NCBI RefSeq assembly: GCF_012295525.1
Contig: NZ_CP051167.1
Coordinates: forward strand, 2,542,001 to 2,606,000
DNA length: 64,000 nucleotides
Direction of reading: 5' to 3'
From: Oxynema aestuarii AP17
GTDB taxonomy: Bacteria > Cyanobacteriota > Cyanobacteriia > Cyanobacteriales > Laspinemataceae
In this document: one piece after another, positions 26,091-34,196 of the stretch
How the letters are laid out: each line of letters begins with the position of its first letter
How positions within the stretch are numbered: position 1 is the first letter of the stretch
Translations under genes and position numbers: made by a program
Notes under the pieces: model-generated
Databases searched by the model: none
Seen by the model: only the letters and a program-made list of their open reading frames with translations
Told to the model about the DNA's origin: nothing

Positions 26091-26603
26091 TTAAAAGCGT
26101 TCCGTTTCCGCAGGCAACCCCCCACCTTGGTCTTTTAAGAACAGATTGCCCATGCGATCGTTTTGATAGACGCAATCGATCTGCGGCGACTCGCCCAAAT
26201 CTCCCGTAAATCCAAAGGTATTCATCCGGTTTTTACAATCGCGCACTTCCTGGGGATCGACCAACTTGCGCTGTTCTAAAATCGACCAGGTATTCGTCCG
26301 CAACACGCAACCCGGTTGCATTCTCGGTTGCGAGACAAACACGTTAAACGGGTTGAGGGTCAGAAAAATTCGCAAGTCCGCCGCGATCGCACTGGCCCCA
26401 TATTGAATGCACAACTCCGGATTCGGGGCGCTGCGATCGATGACTTCGCGAGATGCCACGTTTTGCGGACTGAAATTCGCCGTCGAACTAAACGCAATCC
26501 CGATCCCAATTCCCAACACGAACACTCCCGCCAAAATCGCGAGGGACGTATAGTTAAACGGAGATGAAGGAGGAGGAGATGACGATCTATATCTGCGTGC
26601 CAT
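26091..26603 (-). CDS. DUF3172 membrane-anchored protein
   Basis: 170 residues with a Ser/Pro/Arg-rich start, a single membrane helix (about 20-41, LAILAGVFVLGIGIGIAFSS) and a conserved C-terminal domain. That domain contains NPELCIQYGASAIAADLR, FLTLNPFNVFVSQP and CVLRTNTWSILEQRKL. Cysteines at four places (CIQY, GCVL, DCKN, DCVY) may form disulfides. The pattern is DUF3172, confined to cyanobacteria and plastids; function unknown. Orientation is probably with the domain outside the cytoplasm. Confidence 0.85.
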   Translation of the reverse strand: MARRYRSSSPPPSSPFNYTSLAILAGVFVLGIGIGIAFSSTANFSPQNVASREVIDRSAPNPELCIQYGASAIAADLRIFLTLNPFNVFVSQPRMQPGCVLRTNTWSILEQRKLVDPQEVRDCKNRMNTFGFTGDLGESPQIDCVYQNDRMGNLFLKDQGGGLPAETERF

Positions 26604-26844
26604 AATGATTTACGAATTTGCACAGACGGCATGAGAATCGGCTCCACACCATCTTTTCCTAGTATGCCGAATTTACGAAACCGATCGCAGCACCCTCCTC
26701 GGTGAAGTTAACGGGCCGATATTCCCTCGAAATACCCCAAAATAGGGCGATCGATCTTCTCAAACCATTTTTGAACCCACGGCGCGATCGCCCCCAACCA
26801 TCGCCGATTTTAGCGCAAATGCGCCCACTTTTAACCCCCACTTC

Positions 26845-29800
26845 CTATTCCATCGGCTTCACCCCTTCGATTTCATCTTCGGTTTGCGCGTACAGATGGC
26901 GTAATTTCTCCAATTTCTCCTCCGACGTCTGCCAAAAACCGCGCCCGTGGGCCTCCAACATCCGCCCCACAATATTGCGGAACGCCTCCGGATTCGCCGC
27001 CCGTAACTTCGCCGCCATCTCCGGGTCCAACGCATACCGTTCCGACGCCTGGTCGTAAACCCAATCCTCCTGAAACTCCACCGTCCCTCCCCATCCGACT
27101 AACGCCGTCATCCGTTGCGAAATCTCGTAAGCCCCACCAGACCCTTGATTCGCCATCGCTTGCGCCCATTTCGGATTGAGCAACTTCGTTCGATATTCCA
27201 ATCTCAATAAATCATTGAGTCGGCGCGGCGTCGTATCTTTCGAGAAACTTTCAATAAAACTCGCCTCTACCTTTTTCCCGCTTTTCCCTTCCGCCGCCCG
27301 CTTCAACCCCCCCGTATTCGCATAATATTCCTGAATATCCGTCAAACCGTATTCTACCGAGTCAATTTCCTGGACCACGCGATCGCTCGTTTTTAACAAC
27401 TGCGCCATCACCTCCGGACGCGCCCGACCGCGATCTTTACGCCCGTAACTAAACATATTTCGGCTTTCCCACGTCTTCGCCAACTCCTCCCCATTCTCCC
27501 AATTTCCATCGACCACTTGGTCGTTCACCAACGAACCAAAATCCCCCGCCGGATTGGAAAATAACCGCGCCGAAGCATTCTCAACCCCTTGCGCTTGTAA
27601 CGCCAAAGCGTGCTTTTTAATATAATTCTCCTCCTCCGATTCCTCCGCTTGCGCCGCCCGCACGAATAAATCGTCGAGCAACTCAATAATATTGACAAAC
27701 GTATCGCGGAAAATTCCCGATAAATTCGCCAACACATCAATACGCGGATGACCGACCTCAGCTAACGGCTTGAGTTCGTAACGGACGATGCGCCCGGTTC
27801 CTTCTTTAATCGGTTCTGCCCCGACTAATTCTAATAAAATCCCCAACGATTCCCCGCGCGTTTTAATCGCATCCAATCCCCACAACATCACCGCCACGGT
27901 TTCCGGATAATTCCCCTTTTCTTGTCGATGTTGCTCGATAATTTTACGGGCAATTTCTCGCCCGCGTTCGCAAGCCCCCGGGGAGGGCATTCGGTACGGG
28001 TCTAAAGCGTGAATGTTCCGCCCTGTGGGCAATACCCCCGGACCGTCGCGCAAGAGATCGCCCCCGGGGGCTGGCGGAATGTATTCCCCATTTAAACCGC
28101 GTAAAAGATTGGTCAGTTCTTCGGGAGTTTGCATCAGTAAATCCCGAATTTGGAGAATTTCGTCGGAATTTTCGCCAATGCGATCGAGCGGATCTTTACC
28201 ATTTCCAGAGGCGATCGCCTCGATAACCTCTCCCGGAAAGTCGCGATCGAAATAGGCATCTAAATAAGACTTTAACGCCTCGCTATTGGGACGTTCGCCC
28301 AGGGTATGCAACCCCGAAGAAAAGAGGCGCTGTTCGACGACTTGCAAGTAATCGTAAATGCGAATGAAATAGCGATAGAGAGATTCCACGCTAAACATGC
28401 GCGCATTTTCAACAGTAAATTCAATTCCCAATTTCTGCGCTTCTTCAAAGCGACAATCTGAAGATAAACCCGCATCGACAATCTTCTGACAAATCGCCTC
28501 TTGCAATGCCGAATTTTTCTGCGGATCTTCCCGATATTCCGCAATTAAATCCCGCAACGCCATCAATTCTTTATACAGTCCCGCCCGTCCGTAAGGGGGG
28601 ACATTATGGGAAATTAAAACCCCATATCCCCGCCGCTTGGCGAGAATTGATTCTGAGGGATTGTTCGCCGCGTAAATATAGAGATTGGGTAAATTTCCTA
28701 AGAGAATATCAGGCCAAGAATAGCCCGTATTTCCCAAGGGTGAACCGGGCAACCATTCGACGGTTCCGTGCATTCCAAAGTGAACGATCGCGTGAGGTTG
28801 AAATTGATATTGCAGCCATTTATAGAAGGCGGCATATTGCGGATGCGGCGTCATATCCCGTTCAAACATCAACCGCATCGGATCGCCGGAAATGCCCAGT
28901 GGCGGCTGCACGCCAATCCAGATATTACCAAACTGAACGCCGCCTATTTGTAGATCGTCACCGTAAATTTTGATACCGCTTTCATTGAGACCTTTCCACT
29001 GTTTCTCGATTCGATGAGTGAGCAAGTAGCCGAGCCATTTTTCTAAGGTTTTGACATTCACAAAAGCGCTCGATCGCCGACTGGCTACGCTTTCTCTTTC
29101 TAAGGTGGATTTGCGATCGCTCGTGGTAATCGCTTCGTCCGCTTTTTTCACTAACGCGATAATTTCTTCTCCGGTTTCCGGTAAATCTTCAACCGTGTAT
29201 CCTTCTTGTTTGAGCTGAGTTAATAAATTCACGAGCGATCGCGCCACGTTCAATAAAGCTGCGGTTCCAGTCGCCCCATATCCCGGCGGGAAGCCATATA
29301 AAATAATAGCAATGCGGCGATCGCCCGCCGGAGTTCGCCTCAGTTCGATCCAATTTTTAATCCGTCCCGTCAGTCGTTTCACTCGTTCCGGAATTAAATA
29401 AATCTCTTTGCCAACCAAACCACCGAGGGGAACCGTATCGATCGCCCCGTCCAATTCCGGTAAAGCATATAAAACAACACTTTGCAAGCCGCCAATTCCT
29501 TGCCGCGTCCAAGAATGAATATCTTGAATTAACAACGGGGCGGCGACAAAATAAGGCACATTTTTTGCCGTTAAAATCCGCTTGGCTACTTCAACTTGAC
29601 GCCCCGCTTCCATCGATCCGGCAGGTCCGCCGACTAAGGGAAAGCCAATCGTAGAAACGATCGCCTCCACCGCCACCGCTTCTGGGGAAAGGGACGGCGT
29701 TTCGATATTTCCCCGTTCTCGTTCGGCCATTTCATGGGTCGAACTCATCCAATCTCGCACGGCGACATGACCTTCGACGCCATTAATAAAAATGGGTACA

Positions 29801-30603
29801 GGGGTCAAGCCTGCTTTTTCAAAAGAGCGGATCAGTTGTCCGATATACGGTTGTTTGGTAATGACGTGTTTGCGATACAGTAAGAGACCGACGACGGGAG
29901 AATTTTGCTCTAGTTCGACGCTCAATTTTCGTTGGCGATACCATTGCAAATAGGCGCGGGGAGATTCAAAATAACCCTCGGCGTCGGGATGTAATAATCC
30001 CATATTGGGCGTTTCGATCGGCGGTGGAATTTCGCCGACAGATAAGCCTAAATATTTTTCGGCGATCGTCCAACACATCGCTGCGAAGTTATCGCTACCT
30101 CCCGCGTTCCAATAGCCATAAATAATCAGCCAGTTTCGTAAATCTTGGACTTTTTGGACGGGAACGAATTTGAGCAGTTTCGGTCCAGTTTTTAGGAAGC
30201 TAATATATCCGGCGAGTTTGTCTTCTTCCCGTCCGCTAGAAAATTTGCTGAGTATAAATTGGACGGGTTTGGGCATCCCTTTGGGGCGATCGCCGATCGC
30301 AAATTGACCCAATTGGGTTAAACTCATCAATTCGAGGGCGGACTCGAACACGAGGCGAATGGGGATGTGTTGTACTCTGGCGCGCAACCACTGCACTTGG
30401 TCGTAGTCAAACAGCAGACTGGCGAAAAAAACATCGGCGCCGTCGAGGGCGCGGGCGATCGCCTCTGGATCCGTGGCGAGGTCGCGATCGCTGAAAATCT
30501 CGATTTCGAGTTCCCGACAGCGAGAAATGGCTAATTGTGCGGCTTTTTGGTATAAGTCGGCGTTAAATGATTCAAATCCGGTGATTAAAACGATGCGTTT
30601 CAT
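26845..30603 (-). CDS. cobN: Cobaltochelatase large subunit CobN (ChlH paralogue)
   Basis: 1252 residues from the ATG at 30603; an in-frame start 99 bases upstream adds a stretch unlike the family. It opens with a DUF3479-type domain (RIVLITGFESFNADLY) and continues with the BchH/CobN domain, including HFGMHGTVEWLPG, NNPSESILAKRRGYG and PGGDLLRDGPGVLPTGRN. It is a paralogue of chlH found further on in this window (50036-54034). Neighbouring cbiD, 199 bases upstream on the same strand, argues that it inserts cobalt into the corrin ring for cobalamin synthesis. This fits the second ChlH-like protein annotated as CobN in Synechocystis. The ATPase partners are not here; ChlI and ChlD may be shared. 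Confidence 0.85.
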   Translation of the reverse strand: MKRIVLITGFESFNADLYQKAAQLAISRCRELEIEIFSDRDLATDPEAIARALDGADVFFASLLFDYDQVQWLRARVQHIPIRLVFESALELMSLTQLGQFAIGDRPKGMPKPVQFILSKFSSGREEDKLAGYISFLKTGPKLLKFVPVQKVQDLRNWLIIYGYWNAGGSDNFAAMCWTIAEKYLGLSVGEIPPPIETPNMGLLHPDAEGYFESPRAYLQWYRQRKLSVELEQNSPVVGLLLYRKHVITKQPYIGQLIRSFEKAGLTPVPIFINGVEGHVAVRDWMSSTHEMAERERGNIETPSLSPEAVAVEAIVSTIGFPLVGGPAGSMEAGRQVEVAKRILTAKNVPYFVAAPLLIQDIHSWTRQGIGGLQSVVLYALPELDGAIDTVPLGGLVGKEIYLIPERVKRLTGRIKNWIELRRTPAGDRRIAIILYGFPPGYGATGTAALLNVARSLVNLLTQLKQEGYTVEDLPETGEEIIALVKKADEAITTSDRKSTLERESVASRRSSAFVNVKTLEKWLGYLLTHRIEKQWKGLNESGIKIYGDDLQIGGVQFGNIWIGVQPPLGISGDPMRLMFERDMTPHPQYAAFYKWLQYQFQPHAIVHFGMHGTVEWLPGSPLGNTGYSWPDILLGNLPNLYIYAANNPSESILAKRRGYGVLISHNVPPYGRAGLYKELMALRDLIAEYREDPQKNSALQEAICQKIVDAGLSSDCRFEEAQKLGIEFTVENARMFSVESLYRYFIRIYDYLQVVEQRLFSSGLHTLGERPNSEALKSYLDAYFDRDFPGEVIEAIASGNGKDPLDRIGENSDEILQIRDLLMQTPEELTNLLRGLNGEYIPPAPGGDLLRDGPGVLPTGRNIHALDPYRMPSPGACERGREIARKIIEQHRQEKGNYPETVAVMLWGLDAIKTRGESLGILLELVGAEPIKEGTGRIVRYELKPLAEVGHPRIDVLANLSGIFRDTFVNIIELLDDLFVRAAQAEESEEENYIKKHALALQAQGVENASARLFSNPAGDFGSLVNDQVVDGNWENGEELAKTWESRNMFSYGRKDRGRARPEVMAQLLKTSDRVVQEIDSVEYGLTDIQEYYANTGGLKRAAEGKSGKKVEASFIESFSKDTTPRRLNDLLRLEYRTKLLNPKWAQAMANQGSGGAYEISQRMTALVGWGGTVEFQEDWVYDQASERYALDPEMAAKLRAANPEAFRNIVGRMLEAHGRGFWQTSEEKLEKLRHLYAQTEDEIEGVKPME

Positions 30604-30687
30604 TTTCCCAACCCCGACAAGTCCATCTATCTCGATCTTAAGGGGTTTATTGGTTTTTAGAGTCGGCAGTTTGGGAATGAGACCCAG

Positions 30688-30719
30688 ATCCTCTCGCTTC
30701 ACCGTTTAAGTGAGAGGAT
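30688..30719 (-). promoter_or_regulatory. Strong hairpin between cbiD and cobN
   Basis: A 12-base stem with one G-T wobble (ATCCTCTCGCTT against AAGTGAGAGGAT) and an eight-base loop. No T-tract follows on either strand, so it may be a processing or attenuation site in the cbiD-cobN transcript rather than a terminator. Confidence 0.4.
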
Positions 30720-30801
30720 TGGGTTGACTGGGTTAAAATATATCTACTTAGCTACTGAGATAGATCGACGGAGGGGTTCGATCGCCCCTCCCTTGCAACC
30801 G

Positions 30802-31905
30802 CTAAACTTCCCCAATAACTTGGGTTTGTTGCAAGAGATTCACTAAGTTTTCAAAGGCGGAATCGCTGGCAATAATATGACCTTTGCGATCGAAAAGAAT
30901 CACGCCAATTTCTAAACTTGCATCGGCATATTTTTTGACATATTCGATCGCCTTCGTGCGAATTTGTCCGGCGAGTTGCTCGAATACGGGTTTTGCTAAC
31001 CCCAATCGGACGAGTTCGTGATAGGCGCTATCGGCAGTTTTTGCCCCTAAAACTGCTTCGGCTGCCGCGCGATCGCCCCCCGCCCGAATGGTTGCCGAAG
31101 CCAGGATTTCTAATTTGCCATCGGCGACGTGACTGGACGTATTAAAAATTCCTCCGGCTAATTTAATCAGTTTCCCTTGATAGCCGATTAATAATACCGA
31201 TCGCGCCCCTCGCAATCCCGCTTCTACTAACAAGGCACCGAGCCAATTTCCAGTTTGTACCAGGGCGCTTTCATCGATGTTCAACCGTCGCGCCACTTGC
31301 TGGCCGTTACTGCCCAAACAAAAGACTAAATTCGGATGCGTTTTAACTTTTTCTTGTAACGTTTGCCGGAAATCTTCGAGGCGATCGGCGGCGGAAAGCG
31401 GCTGAGAAATGCCGCTCGTTCCCAAGAGTGCCAATCCTTCTAAAATTCCAAAGGCTTCGTTAGAAGTGCGTTTGGCGAGTTGGCGTCCTTCGGGCAAAAT
31501 AATACGAACGTGGGCGCTTTTATCTGTAGGAATTAACGGAGATAAATTATTATCAAATAACTGACGGGCATATTTATAAATGGCGGCTTTTCCCGTTGCC
31601 GTTTTGCCCAAGCCTTCGCCCCCTTGTAAAATTAAGGGTCGTTTGAGCCGATCGGTTAATTTCACCCAAGCCCAAATGGGTGTATTGCGCGTTAAATCGA
31701 GGTTGTCCCCCGGATCGCTTAAGGTAATGGCTAAAGCAGACTGGGGATCGAGACGGGCGAGTTCTCGCACGGGAATTTCTGCGGTTTCGGGCATTAAATC
31801 GATCGCGATCGCCCCTTGAGACATGCGATCTTCGAGTAGATAAACTAATGCCGCTTTGGCGGCGGCAACGGCAAAGACAGGTAAAGTATAGCCAGTTTGA
31901 GCCAT
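30802..31905 (-). CDS. cbiD: Cobalt-precorrin-5B C1-methyltransferase
   Basis: 367 residues. CbiD methylates C1 of cobalt-precorrin-5B in the anaerobic branch of corrin synthesis, using SAM. The opening SGYTLPVFA-like segment (here TGYTLPVFAVAAAKAALVYL), PGDNLDLTRNTPIWAWV, the glycine-rich ILQGGEGLGKTATGK and FCLGSNGQQVARRL followed by LLIGYQGKLIKLAGGIFNTSSH all match the family. It precedes cobN on the minus strand. A TACAAT box near 31980 (minus strand) is a possible -10 element. I saw no cobalamin riboswitch upstream. Confidence 0.92.
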   Translation of the reverse strand: MAQTGYTLPVFAVAAAKAALVYLLEDRMSQGAIAIDLMPETAEIPVRELARLDPQSALAITLSDPGDNLDLTRNTPIWAWVKLTDRLKRPLILQGGEGLGKTATGKAAIYKYARQLFDNNLSPLIPTDKSAHVRIILPEGRQLAKRTSNEAFGILEGLALLGTSGISQPLSAADRLEDFRQTLQEKVKTHPNLVFCLGSNGQQVARRLNIDESALVQTGNWLGALLVEAGLRGARSVLLIGYQGKLIKLAGGIFNTSSHVADGKLEILASATIRAGGDRAAAEAVLGAKTADSAYHELVRLGLAKPVFEQLAGQIRTKAIEYVKKYADASLEIGVILFDRKGHIIASDSAFENLVNLLQQTQVIGEV

Positions 31906-32079
31906 TGAAGGATTGTTATAAATTGAGTTGAATTTGAGCGCGATCGCCCTCGGATCGAGCCGTCAGTGGAAGTCGCGCAATTGTAGCAGAAAGACCGCCA
32001 TTTTTTAAGTCGCCCCCCATCCCTTAACCCGGGTGGAGGGGGAAATTTGCGGGTAACGATCGCTAAAGGAGCGTGATAT

Positions 32080-32535
32080 TTATGACAGCCAACCCCAGGG
32101 GTTTGCACTCGTCGTTCCTCGGCGATCGCCACGGTCAAATAAGTTGATGGAAGAGAGATTAGTTCGTTGTTGATTGTAGTGATTTTCCCGCAGTTCAAAG
32201 AAAATTTCTTTGATTTTGGCGGCGTTCGGATCGGTTTTCAGATGTGCGGAAAGGGCTTTGACGGCGCGATCGACGATCGCCTCGGCTTCGCGATCGGTTT
32301 GGGCACTCGATAAGTCCGCGTACAGCGCATTCAATTGGGTGGCGATCGGGTCGAATTCCGGCTCGTTCGGGAGTTGATTGAGGACGGTGGCGATCGCCGC
32401 TTGGGTTTCGCGCGCGAAAATCGAGGGAGTGGTTTGATTGTAGGTGGAAATCGGAATGCTGTTGGGTTCGATCTCCTGACTCGAAGCGGGAGAGACAATC
32501 ATTAAGGTGGAGAGAAACAAACAACCCACACACAT
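32080..32535 (-). CDS. Small secreted protein of unknown function
   Basis: 151 residues. The start at 32535 is set by a GGAGG ribosome binding site eight to twelve bases upstream; a TTG five codons earlier would lie on that site. A signal peptide is clear (MCVGCLFLSTLMIVSPASSQ). The mature part has a helical stretch at about 40-110 (AAIATVLNQLPNEPEFDPIA, DREAEAIVDRAVKALSAHL) and a Gly/Arg/Trp tail. I do not recognise the family. Confidence 0.7.
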   Translation of the reverse strand: MCVGCLFLSTLMIVSPASSQEIEPNSIPISTYNQTTPSIFARETQAAIATVLNQLPNEPEFDPIATQLNALYADLSSAQTDREAEAIVDRAVKALSAHLKTDPNAAKIKEIFFELRENHYNQQRTNLSSINLFDRGDRRGTTSANPWGWLS

Positions 32536-32860
32536 CTTTTTTTCCTCCAATCACAATCAGTTTAAAGGGTTTCGGCTCCTTCTACGGGCGATCGCCCCTT
32601 CAAGCCGGACTGGTCAGGTTATAGCATTTTTTTCGCGCAGGCGGGATCGATCGCCCCAGGAGGGGTGGCGGCGATCGCCCCTTTTCAATCGAAATTGAAT
32701 CCTATTATCGGTAAAATTTTCTTAATTTTGTAGTTTCCGCGAATGTAGTTTCCGCGAACATAAGGCTCTTATCACCCAAGCCCATCTAACTTTTAAAACC
32801 TAACTTCTAAAATCTAAAATCTCAAATCTTAGATCTCAAATCTCAAAGCTAAAATCCTTT
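32536..32860. other. Intergenic region with repeats, no gene seen
   Basis: About 325 bases with HIP1 octamers, a 15-base direct repeat (TGTAGTTTCCGCGAA, near 32730 and 32745) and the long heptamer tract listed separately. It contains the promoter of the secreted protein on its left side. Confidence 0.6.
32784..32857. repeat. Longest AT-rich heptamer tract of the window (STRR type)
   Basis: About ten imperfect copies of CTAAAAT, CTCAAAT and CTTAGAT units in a row, just downstream of the PatA-type gene. It could fold little, so any function is unclear. Confidence 0.75.
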
Positions 32861-34054
32861 TTAGGCGATCGCGGGCGAACTGCCGGAAAATCCCGGAACC
32901 GCCGACTCCTCGTCGAGATACTTTTGTACGATTTGCAGCACTTTCGTCGGTTCGGGAGGCTTGCTCAAAAAGTCGGAAGCGCCGATCAACTTGGCGCGGG
33001 TGCGATCGAGCAAACCGTCTTGACTGGTCAAAATGACGATCGGCGTATTGCGGAATAACTCACTTTGTCGCAAAAACGTACAGAGATTGTAACCGTTCGT
33101 CTGTGGCATCACCACATCGAGGAAAATCAAATCGGGTTTCTCGCGCGCGAGGGTGGCGACCCCTTCCATCGGATCGCGAATCTGCACGACCTTATACCCT
33201 TCCGGCGCCAGAATTTGCGAGAGTCGCTCCGAAATCGCCGGACTGTCGTCAATGCAGGCGATCGTCCGCTTGCGCTGAGGGGGATTTCCTTGAGTCGCCG
33301 CGCGAACGAGGCGAATTTGTTCTAAGGGGGAATTGCAATCGGGGACGTCTTGCAAAGCGATTTTGCCTTGTTGGACGAAGTGATGTAAAGTGCGAATCAC
33401 GCCGATCGGCGATTGTTTCCGTTCGATCGCCAGATCCCACAAAGTATTTTCCCCATTAAACAACGTATTGAGAGTTAAAAACGACTCGGAACTGACCTGA
33501 TTTTGCAACCGTTGCGGATGGGACAACACCGGAGCTAAATCCGGATATAAATAGCCTAAATCCATCTCTCGCCACTGTTTCCAGAGGGTTTTGGCTTTCT
33601 GCAACACTTGTCCGATTTGGGAGGACGATAGGGGTAATTGCATCGGAATCTCGAAGGCGATCGCGGGTTCGGCAATCCAGCGACTGGAAAGGGAGGTGTG
33701 ATTGGCTAAGTCGAAAAAGACTTCTAACGCCACGCTAGAAATCACCTGTTTCGCTTGGGAAACATTCAAATTTCCCCGGGCGATCGCGTGGTGTAATAAG
33801 TGATATTCCCACGGCTCGTCTACCGACAAGTGCGCCGCATCCATTTCCCAATGTGGACAATGCTGTTTGACGGCTCTAATCCAGCGACGGCAGCGATGAA
33901 ACTCCCCCGTTGCCCAGATCAGTTGTCCCATAACAAAATAAAGGTGCCACTTGCGTCGGTCACCTTCGATCAGCCATTTGCCCGTCCCTTTTCGCTTCAC
34001 TTGCCTAGCTAGCTCGCCGAGAATCTGGGCTAAACCAGAGGATTCAAAACTCAT
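32861..34054 (-). CDS. PatA-type response regulator (DUF4388-like domain plus receiver)
   Basis: 397 residues. The N-terminal 240 residues match the PatA/PixG N-terminal region: GTGKWLIEGDRRKWHLYFVMG, WEYHLLHHAIARGNLN and LWDLAIERKQSPIGVIRTLHH. A receiver domain follows (about 262-380) with the DD pair in ACIDDSP, phosphoacceptor D in LIFLDVVMPQ and K in FLSKPPE. Such regulators (PatA, PixG, TaxP1, PilG) act with CheA-like kinases in phototaxis, pilus motility or heterocyst patterning. It has no DNA-binding domain, so it acts by protein contacts. The kinase fragment at the window start is 32 kb away. Confidence 0.85.
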   Translation of the reverse strand: MSFESSGLAQILGELARQVKRKGTGKWLIEGDRRKWHLYFVMGQLIWATGEFHRCRRWIRAVKQHCPHWEMDAAHLSVDEPWEYHLLHHAIARGNLNVSQAKQVISSVALEVFFDLANHTSLSSRWIAEPAIAFEIPMQLPLSSSQIGQVLQKAKTLWKQWREMDLGYLYPDLAPVLSHPQRLQNQVSSESFLTLNTLFNGENTLWDLAIERKQSPIGVIRTLHHFVQQGKIALQDVPDCNSPLEQIRLVRAATQGNPPQRKRTIACIDDSPAISERLSQILAPEGYKVVQIRDPMEGVATLAREKPDLIFLDVVMPQTNGYNLCTFLRQSELFRNTPIVILTSQDGLLDRTRAKLIGASDFLSKPPEPTKVLQIVQKYLDEESAVPGFSGSSPAIA

Positions 34055-34196
34055 GATTCGATAGAATTCCCCTTAGAATCCATCCTCAATGTAGTCGCTG
34101 GGTGGGGCTTTGAGAATCCGTATTTTCCCTTATTTGCCAGGGGAACAGGTCGTGCAGTGGGCTTTCAACTCGTTGAATTTGCGGCGATCGCCCCCC

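Noticed and set aside
30604-30702. Longer N-terminus of CobN
   Set aside because: Family members begin with the RIVLITGFE-like segment, which starts right after the ATG at 30603.
30765-30795. tRNA T-arm-like GGGGTTCGATCGCCCC
   Set aside because: It is a HIP1-containing hairpin; no acceptor, D or anticodon arms surround it.
31906-32080. Cobalamin riboswitch upstream of cbiD
   Set aside because: I looked for the conserved B12-box and GCCACTG-type elements on the minus strand and found none; only a TACAAT box is suggestive of a promoter.
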